This document shows, piece after piece, positions 1 to 4,506 of a stretch of DNA of 6,308 bases. Numbering within the stretch: the stretch's first letter is position 1; every line of letters starts with the position of its first letter. This DNA comes from a bacterium CG2_30_54_10 (GTDB taxonomy: Bacteria > Muiribacteriota > Ozemobacteria > Ozemobacterales > Ozemobacteraceae): positions 1 to 6,308 of the forward strand of contig MNYA01000381.1 of NCBI GenBank assembly GCA_001872985.1. Reading direction: 5' to 3'. The translations under genes were made by a program, and so were the position numbers. The notes beneath the pieces are model-generated. The model made no database searches, was not told where the DNA came from, and was given only the letters and a program-made list of their open reading frames with translations.

Positions 1-224
1 TTTCGCTGGATTCCGACAGAACATTTCAAAGCAGGCATTGAAACATGAATTTAGTGAAGTTTGGCAGTCACGGGTACAGATACCCTTGCCGGGACTCCTT
101 ATATATACATTAGCATTTCGACGGTTCGAGTTTTAACGAAACATTGTTGAGTGTCCGCCCTTTGAAGTTCTTGGTGATCTCGCGCAGTAGCCTATGCGCG
201 ATTGGTTCCACTTAAAGGTTCCGA
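1..224. other. Non-coding end of the window
   Basis: No supported gene. It contains the 180-201 hairpin, a small perfect inverted repeat GGGTA-CAGA-TACCC (72-85) with outer GGCA/TGCC arms (63-66, 87-90), a direct repeat GGTTCC at 204-209 and 217-222, and an AT-rich patch (TATATATA) at about 99-108. A promoter for a gene beyond the window is possible but no clear -35/-10 pair was found. Confidence 0.4.
180..201 (-). terminator. Hairpin downstream of the anti-sigma gene; weak terminator candidate
   Basis: TCGCGCA and TGCGCGA make a perfect seven-base-pair stem with an eight-base loop, beginning 23 bases after the stop. No T-run follows in the minus-strand transcript, so intrinsic termination is doubtful. 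Confidence 0.35.
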
Positions 225-1208
225 TCAGTAGCCGAGGTTGAGGGAATCCGCTTGAGGGTTTTGATCCAGGGTCCGGCGGGATTGGGGAAGTTGGCTATCC
301 AGAGGCTGGATGCTGAATTCCTCGGACTCGGATGGGCTGATGATGCTTCCGTCAGTCATCATGAAAAGATTTCCCGGCCTTTTCATTGAAACGGTCGATG
401 AGCGGGTTCGCAAAACAACCTGCCCTTCTTCGAGGGTGACACGGGTTGAGAGCGGGGTAACCTCGACAAAGAACTTTGTTCCGAGCGGAGTGATTGTCCC
501 GTTCGGTGTCTGGATGACAAGATCGTGTCCGGATTTCTGCAATTTGCACCAGAGATTGCCGGAGAGGAGTCGAAGGCCCCCCTGGGGAGCAATCTCGAAT
601 TTCGACTGCTGCGAAAATTCAAGCCGGTTTTCATTGCGATACGTCACATAAAGCTTTCCGATTGTAGGAAGATGGTAGAGGGTTTCAGATTTGAGTTGGC
701 CCTTGGTTAACAATTGAGCGGCGGGGGCTCCGACTATTTCAAGCGAGTATTTCGGAGGAGCCGACAGGATATAGGAAAAAAGGTCCTCGATTGGATGCGT
801 GGCCATTCGCGTGACCTTTGGAGAAATCGGGCTGGATGGAATCCCTCGCGGCCAGAAGATGGCCAGGATAAGGCAGAAGGCTATTCCTGCGAAGGCAAAG
901 CGCCAGAAAGACTCCAAGCCGCCGGCCAAGTTGAACGCTGATCCACCGGGGATAAGAGCATTTTTGGGGTGACAAGCGGCAATTCTGGCCATGGTCCGAT
1001 CAAGGTCGGCGGGGGTGGGCGAATCTTCCGGGCCAATTGCGCAGGCGGCCTGAAAGTTGACGAAAAGCGTCTTGTATTCGGAAAGCTCATGGGCGCACGA
1101 GCGGCATTCTCCAACGTGTTTTTCGAACCTGACCCGGTCAGGCAGAGTCATCTGCTGATCAACGTAACACTGGAAATCGAAATTTTCCCTGCACTGTTTT
1201 CCGGCCAT
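225..1208 (-). CDS. Membrane anti-sigma factor: zinc-finger (zf-HC2/ZAS) plus periplasmic FecR domain, with C-terminal tag
   Basis: This 327-residue protein has three parts. Residues 1-60 carry a zinc-binding anti-sigma motif, H31-x3-C35-x2-C38 with upstream Cys6 or Cys14, as in zf-HC2/ZAS proteins that hold ECF sigma factors in the cytoplasm. Residues about 101-120 are one strongly hydrophobic membrane segment. The rest should face the periplasm: a FecR-type beta domain at about 190-290, with I-T-P-L-G-T-K-F-F (239-247) and L-E-E-G-Q-V-V-L (259-266). A short polar tail ends in ADSLNLGY. The predicted role is to bind and silence the adjacent sigma factor until an envelope signal is received through the FecR part. 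Classic FecR proteins use a different N-terminal domain and work with a TonB-dependent receptor; neither is seen here. The start lies one base after the sigma stop, with AGGGG nine bases upstream inside the sigma gene, indicating translational coupling. Confidence 0.93.
   Translation of the reverse strand: MAGKQCRENFDFQCYVDQQMTLPDRVRFEKHVGECRSCAHELSEYKTLFVNFQAACAIGPEDSPTPADLDRTMARIAACHPKNALIPGGSAFNLAGGLESFWRFAFAGIAFCLILAIFWPRGIPSSPISPKVTRMATHPIEDLFSYILSAPPKYSLEIVGAPAAQLLTKGQLKSETLYHLPTIGKLYVTYRNENRLEFSQQSKFEIAPQGGLRLLSGNLWCKLQKSGHDLVIQTPNGTITPLGTKFFVEVTPLSTRVTLEEGQVVLRTRSSTVSMKRPGNLFMMTDGSIISPSESEEFSIQPLDSQLPQSRRTLDQNPQADSLNLGY
228..251 (-). other. C-terminal octapeptide tag ADSLNLGY (anti-sigma factor)
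   Basis: These are the last eight codons before the stop of the anti-sigma/FecR gene, on the part predicted to be periplasmic. The tag lies about 30 residues beyond the FecR domain in a polar, Gln/Ser/Asp-containing tail. Confidence 0.6.
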
Positions 1209-1209
1209 A

Positions 1210-1782
1210 TCATTTCACCCCTTCAGAGGCTTTTTCACCCTGGGATCGGATCAGGAAGTTTCGAATCAGCTCTCGGGAACGATACAGGTTCACCTTCACG
1301 GTACCAATGGGCTCGTCGAGAACTTGGGCGATCTCCTCGTAGCTGAACATCATTCCATGGCGAAGTACAAATGTAATCCGATAGCCAACCGGAAGGCGTT
1401 CCAGGCATTCGTCAACAAACATGCGCCCCATCACCTCCTCGCTTGGCCCCGGAAAGGAATTGGAGAATAACCTTTCGTCCAGGGGTACGAGCAGAAGGCG
1501 CTGCCCCGCCTTTCGGAAGTGTTCCCCTATCAGGTTGATAGCGATTTTAGAAATCCATGGAGCAAATTCCCGGTTCAAATCGAAGGATGCAATTTTTTCG
1601 AACGCCCTGAGAAAAGTTTCCTGGCAAATATCTTCCACCAATTCGGGGATCTTAACCACACGCCGGGCCAAACTTTTGATTCTAGCCCAATAGCGCTCCA
1701 CCAGAGGCCTGAAGGCCTCGCGGCGGCCTCCCTTGACGAGGCGGATCAGGTCGCTGTCTTTTTCACGGTCGTCATGTTCCAT
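1210..1782 (-). CDS. ECF-type RNA polymerase sigma factor (sigma-70 family)
   Basis: The 190-residue length is typical of ECF sigma factors, which have only regions 2 and 4. Region 2 spans about 11-95: DLIRLVKGGRREAFRPLVER, then the core-binding DICQETFLRAFEKI (51-64), then FAPWISKIAINLI (73-85), which matches the usual W-[LI]-x-[RK]-I-A-x-N pattern. Region 4 spans about 126-178: LERLPVGYRITFVLR, then the helix-turn-helix FSYEEIAQVLDEPIGTVKVNLYRSR that reads the -35 element. It should direct RNA polymerase to a small regulon when released from the anti-sigma factor. The ATG fits the family's N-terminal length. The sequence just before it (ATCCTCCAC) has no Shine-Dalgarno, so translation may be coupled to the gene 21 bases upstream. 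The anti-sigma gene begins one base after the TGA, the usual arrangement for a sigma/anti-sigma pair. The ECF subgroup cannot be fixed by eye. Confidence 0.95.
   Translation of the reverse strand: MEHDDREKDSDLIRLVKGGRREAFRPLVERYWARIKSLARRVVKIPELVEDICQETFLRAFEKIASFDLNREFAPWISKIAINLIGEHFRKAGQRLLLVPLDERLFSNSFPGPSEEVMGRMFVDECLERLPVGYRITFVLRHGMMFSYEEIAQVLDEPIGTVKVNLYRSRELIRNFLIRSQGEKASEGVK
1218..1222 (-). promoter_or_regulatory. Ribosome binding site of the anti-sigma gene, inside the sigma gene
   Basis: AGGGG lies nine bases before the ATG at 1208 and is coded within the last codons of the sigma factor. With a one-base gap between stop and start, translation of the two genes is probably coupled. 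Confidence 0.6.
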
Positions 1783-1803
1783 GTGGAGGATTTGCTTGCC
1801 TTG

Positions 1804-2706
1804 TCATGGGACACTGCTGGCTCCTGCCTTTATCGGGGTTGGACCACCCAAGACTCCAAACTTGGATGGAGCCGTTTTGTATTTGGCAGGCAGAAAATCT
1901 TTTTTTACCATGTCGACCGGAGCCTTGATGATTTTTCCGGTAAAGGTTCGGGTTCGGTTCGGGGGAATCCGAGGCACGAAGTACTTGAACTCGACCAGTT
2001 CTCCATTCTGGTTCCGGAACGTGGCTCGCCGCTCATCTGTCATCGTTTTCGTTGACGGCGGAGGGGTTCCTTTGCCTATGGGGGACTTGTCATCGAGCCC
2101 ATTGGCCACGACTTCGAGCATATCGCCAAGCGAATCCGGGACTTCTCCGCGAGGGTTACCATACTGGTTTGTCTGCCCGCCGGGCGTTTGATTCATCGGT
2201 TTGAAGACCTTTCCATCACGTATTACCATTTTTGCAAATCTGCTGTAATCCGATGGGATGTACCGGAACTGGGCAAGAAGGGAAAGATTGCGTTGATTCA
2301 CTTCACGGATGGCTATCTGTGGAGGGCATTTCTCCCGATTGAACCGTTCGATGGCCCGTTCAAGCATGTCCGTGTTTTCGTCGGTGGAAAAAAGAGTTTC
2401 CTTCGCGGGCACGGGGGCATTGACTGATTTGATGGACATCCCCGAATTGACCGCCGAGCTTTTGCCGAAGTCGGCCGCCCCGAACGAATCAGGTTTCGCC
2501 GGAGCCTCAAGAGTGTTTCCTGTGCTGGTGGCGATCCCCGGGTCCTGTTTGGCCGCCACGATCGGGGGAGGGGCGGAAAAGGAAAGTAATGAAACAACGA
2601 GAAAAACTGTCAGGCTGAATCTGGAACTGGAACCAGAAATGGAAGCAGAACCATCGCCAGAGCCAGAGCTAGACTTAGAAGTTGAACTAGCGCTGATATA
2701 CCGCAT
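1804..2706 (-). CDS. Exported protein of unknown function with Ser-alternating N-terminus
   Basis: I do not recognise a family for this 300-residue protein. GGAGG eight bases before the ATG supports the start, and no other Met occurs until residue 90. The first 29 residues are Ser/Gly-rich, with Ser at nearly every second position from 8 to 28. A hydrophobic stretch (30-50) follows, with a plausible cleavage site V-A-A|K at 52/53, so it looks exported with an unusually long n-region. After a low-complexity part (53-105), residues about 110-200 look folded (helix 112-125, Cys127, aromatic QFRYIPSDYSRF near 146-157). A basic and Pro-rich C-terminal part contains KYFVPRIPPN near 241-250. The ending GASSVP lacks the octapeptide found on its neighbours. 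The gene starts 16 bases after the FecR gene and ends 21 bases before the sigma factor, so co-transcription is likely. A role in the envelope process controlled by the sigma factor is inferred from position only. Confidence 0.78.
   Translation of the reverse strand: MRYISASSTSKSSSGSGDGSASISGSSSRFSLTVFLVVSLLSFSAPPPIVAAKQDPGIATSTGNTLEAPAKPDSFGAADFGKSSAVNSGMSIKSVNAPVPAKETLFSTDENTDMLERAIERFNREKCPPQIAIREVNQRNLSLLAQFRYIPSDYSRFAKMVIRDGKVFKPMNQTPGGQTNQYGNPRGEVPDSLGDMLEVVANGLDDKSPIGKGTPPPSTKTMTDERRATFRNQNGELVEFKYFVPRIPPNRTRTFTGKIIKAPVDMVKKDFLPAKYKTAPSKFGVLGGPTPIKAGASSVP
2623..2685 (-). repeat. Degenerate hexanucleotide-period tract coding alternating Ser
   Basis: Codons 8-28 of the 1804-2706 gene place Ser (once Asp) at every even residue from 8 to 28, with mainly Gly, Ser, Thr, Lys, Ala or Ile between. 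The DNA therefore has a six-base period (TCN-NNN). It looks like a decayed simple repeat placed just before the signal-peptide core. Confidence 0.6.
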
Positions 2707-2714
2707 TTAAAAAA

Positions 2715-2719
2715 CCTCC
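2715..2719 (-). promoter_or_regulatory. Ribosome binding site of the unknown exported protein
   Basis: GGAGG lies eight bases before the ATG at 2706 and three bases after the stop of the FecR gene, so it is entirely within the short intergenic gap. Confidence 0.8.
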
Positions 2720-2722
2720 GAA

Positions 2723-4249
2723 TCAAAAAGAATCGTTCAGGGACTCGGCGGAACCGGTGGGCGTTTCGGCGGATTCCCCTGCCTGGGTGGTTCCTGTAGC
2801 CAATCCAGAGGAAGGGTTGCCGTTTGTCTTGCCAGGCATGCCGACATTCGAACCGGGTTTGAGTTTTATTTTTGAGCTGCCGGCAACCAACCCAGAGGGG
2901 TGCGATAAAGTAGCGGAGACGCTTGCGGCTGGTGTCCGTATGCCGCTTTGCACCGGGCCTTCAGGCACAATTCGCTGGCTGACAAGTTTTTCCGCGTGAT
3001 CCAACCAAGGGGATCCCGGATAGTGCGAACGGAAGAACTCCATCAGCCACGCCGCCTTTTCGGTCTTTTTGTCGGCCCACAAGGCTTTTAGAAGGAAATA
3101 CAACCCCTGGGCTTCCAGGGTTTCAGCCGGAAGCCGAGTTGCAAGGCTTACCCGATGGGCAGCCGCTTTGGGGGACAGTTTCCTCAGCCCGCTTGGAGAG
3201 ATCATTACAGTTATCCGCGCAGGAACAATGGAGCGGGGGTCAGTCATGGCTTGCAAATAGGTAAGCGATGTCCCCCAGAATTCCCCGGCACCTTCGGCCT
3301 GGACTCGTGTTTTGGGATCCTTTGTCAAATCCTTTATAGCCTTGTTCATGCCGTCGTCGTCTGCGGTCATCTCAGCCAGAAGAGCCTCAGCAACCAGTTC
3401 GCGGGGATCAGGGCTTTTCCCATTTCGCGCATCGGGGGCAAACCCCAAGAGAGAACGGCTTGCTTTGGCCTCCTCCCCGGAAAGCGTGGTTTGGAGGGAA
3501 TTGAACAAGGCTCCAGGAAACTCTTTTACCGCCTCTCTGAGAGCGCCTGCCAGAGCGTGGGTAAGACTCAGTCCTGCTCTTGCGAAATCGACCAGGGCTT
3601 TTTCCACCAAGTGCGCCCGAAAAGTTGGAAGCCCGGCATAGGCTGGGCTTTTTACGAGTTCCAGAAACTGCTTCACCGCTACCTCGCTTTTTCCATCATG
3701 CTCTGCCTTAAGGGCGCCTTCGAACTGTTTCAAACTTTCGGGAAGCTGGTCGGCATCCGCAGTTTGTCCCCAGGTCTCTCCGTCGCTGACCGTCTCAGGC
3801 GCCTGCCCAGAAATCCCAACCTCGACTATGCCGGCTTCGACTTGCAAGCCGCCGGCGGCTTCAGCGGAAAAAACCGTTCCCCTGACCGAAAGAGTTGCGG
3901 ACGGAATCCTGAACTTGAAGCCCTGAGGCGATTTCCGGACAAAAGCCTTGAATGAGCCCGTCTGGAGAAGAAGCCCGGATGGCTCGATCCGAACTTGGGA
4001 ATTTCCACGCAGAACAAGGGACCCGAACGGGAAAACCAGGGTTCCCCAACCGCCTCTATCGGTCTTGAGAGAAGTCCCAACGGAGAACTGTATCTTGGGA
4101 GCCGTTAGCTCCTCCCATGAACCGCGGTTCCCGAGGAAACAACCGGTTTGTGACCCCCGTAAGAAGGTGCCCAAAGGGGCGGCATCGCCGACCAGAACTG
4201 GGCCTAGCAGTAGACCCGCAAGGAGGAAGAAAAAGGCCAGTTTTTTCAT
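2723..4249 (-). CDS. Secreted FecR-domain protein with helical (TPR-like) region and C-terminal tag
   Basis: The protein has 508 residues from the chosen start. The frame stays open to an ATG at 4411, but the ATG at 4249 has GGAGGT five bases upstream and opens a clear signal peptide (MKKLAFFFLL..., cleavage near residue 23-24), so the longer form is rejected. Residues about 55-160 form a FecR-type beta domain, including the hallmark V-R-G-T-V-F at 122-127 and the following V-E-A-G-I-V-E-V stretch. Residues about 165-430 are alpha-helical and Ala/Leu-rich, suggestive of TPR-like repeats, though no repeat is clear enough to name. A Ser/Gly/Thr/Pro linker (430-500) ends in AESLNDSF. Unlike signalling FecR proteins it has no anti-sigma domain and no membrane segment beyond the signal peptide, so it should be fully exported. 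It is first in the tight cluster with the sigma factor, and its FecR domain resembles that of the anti-sigma factor. Its ligand is unknown. Confidence 0.87.
   Translation of the reverse strand: MKKLAFFFLLAGLLLGPVLVGDAAPLGTFLRGSQTGCFLGNRGSWEELTAPKIQFSVGTSLKTDRGGWGTLVFPFGSLVLRGNSQVRIEPSGLLLQTGSFKAFVRKSPQGFKFRIPSATLSVRGTVFSAEAAGGLQVEAGIVEVGISGQAPETVSDGETWGQTADADQLPESLKQFEGALKAEHDGKSEVAVKQFLELVKSPAYAGLPTFRAHLVEKALVDFARAGLSLTHALAGALREAVKEFPGALFNSLQTTLSGEEAKASRSLLGFAPDARNGKSPDPRELVAEALLAEMTADDDGMNKAIKDLTKDPKTRVQAEGAGEFWGTSLTYLQAMTDPRSIVPARITVMISPSGLRKLSPKAAAHRVSLATRLPAETLEAQGLYFLLKALWADKKTEKAAWLMEFFRSHYPGSPWLDHAEKLVSQRIVPEGPVQSGIRTPAASVSATLSHPSGLVAGSSKIKLKPGSNVGMPGKTNGNPSSGLATGTTQAGESAETPTGSAESLNDSF
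2726..2749 (-). other. C-terminal octapeptide tag AESLNDSF (secreted FecR protein)
   Basis: These are the last eight codons before the stop, with the same pattern as the tags at 4510-4533 and 228-251. A Ser/Gly/Thr-rich linker precedes them. The Ala, Ser and Leu codons differ between copies, pointing to similarity at the protein level. Confidence 0.6.
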
Positions 4250-4254
4250 GAGGC

Positions 4255-4260
4255 ACCTCC
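4255..4260 (-). promoter_or_regulatory. Ribosome binding site that fixes the FecR-protein start
   Basis: GGAGGT lies five bases before the ATG at 4249. It shows that the signal-peptide Met is the start, not the in-frame ATG 162 bases further upstream. Confidence 0.85.
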
Positions 4261-4386
4261 GCGTGCAACGAGGATTCGTTTCCGAGGTCGAGGCCAGAGG
4301 CCAGAATTCTTTCGGAGCGCCGGGGTTTGGGTGTGACCTTCGCATAATGTGGTGGCACAAAGTGGCAACGGCTTCGGACTTTTGCT

Positions 4387-4428
4387 GCGGTGGTAATAAA
4401 GCCTCCGCCACATTTTAACCCCTTAAAA
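4387..4428. other. Two small inverted repeats in the 257-base gap before the FecR gene
   Basis: GCGGTGG and CCTCCGC (4387-4408) form seven-base arms with one mismatch around an eight-base AT-rich loop. TTTTAA-CCCC-TTAAAA (4413-4428) is a perfect six-base-arm repeat. They sit between the hairpin after the previous gene and the FecR start, where a promoter and operator for the four-gene cluster would be expected. No convincing -35/-10 pair was found, so a regulatory role is a guess. Confidence 0.3.
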
Positions 4429-4467
4429 GCCCCACCTCGGGATTTCCGGTAGTCGGCAGATTGACTG

Positions 4468-4493
4468 TGGCGGGGCCACGGTCGGCCCCGCCA
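4468..4493 (-). terminator. GC-rich hairpin just after the dockerin-like gene; terminator or 3'-end element
   Basis: A perfect 10-base-pair stem (TGGCGGGGCC / GGCCCCGCCA) closes a six-base loop, starting 13 bases after the stop codon. The bases that follow in the transcript (CAGTCAATCTGCC) are not a T-run, so it is not a classic Rho-independent terminator. It may stop some transcripts, protect the 3' end of the upstream message, or both. Confidence 0.55.
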
Positions 4494-4506
4494 TTCGTTA
4501 ATTCAA

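Noticed and set aside
63..90. Nested inverted repeat near the start of the window, considered as a riboswitch
   Set aside because: The arms are short and the sequence does not match a riboswitch core that I can recognise.
204..222. Two GGAACC hexamers (minus strand) after the anti-sigma stop, like the -35 element of ECF promoters
   Set aside because: No matching -10 element is seen 16-17 bases downstream of either copy; the motif is short enough to occur by chance.
1783..1806. The unknown exported protein and the sigma factor are in the same frame, separated by one TGA and seven codons, which could suggest read-through fusion or recoding
   Set aside because: All five genes end in TGA and the shared C-terminal tag sits directly before TGA in three of them, so TGA is a true stop. 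Being in the same frame has a one-in-three chance.
2107..2142. An internal PDSLGDML in the unknown exported protein that resembles the C-terminal tag
   Set aside because: It is internal, not terminal, lacks the aromatic end and lies in ordinary-looking sequence.
3155..3955. A 266-codon plus-strand frame opposite the FecR gene
   Set aside because: Its composition is typical of a shadow frame, and the minus-strand frame has a signal peptide, FecR domain and ribosome binding site.
4250..4411. A 54-residue N-terminal extension of the FecR protein from an upstream in-frame ATG
   Set aside because: The extension has no ribosome binding site and would bury the signal peptide; GGAGGT stands directly before the internal Met.
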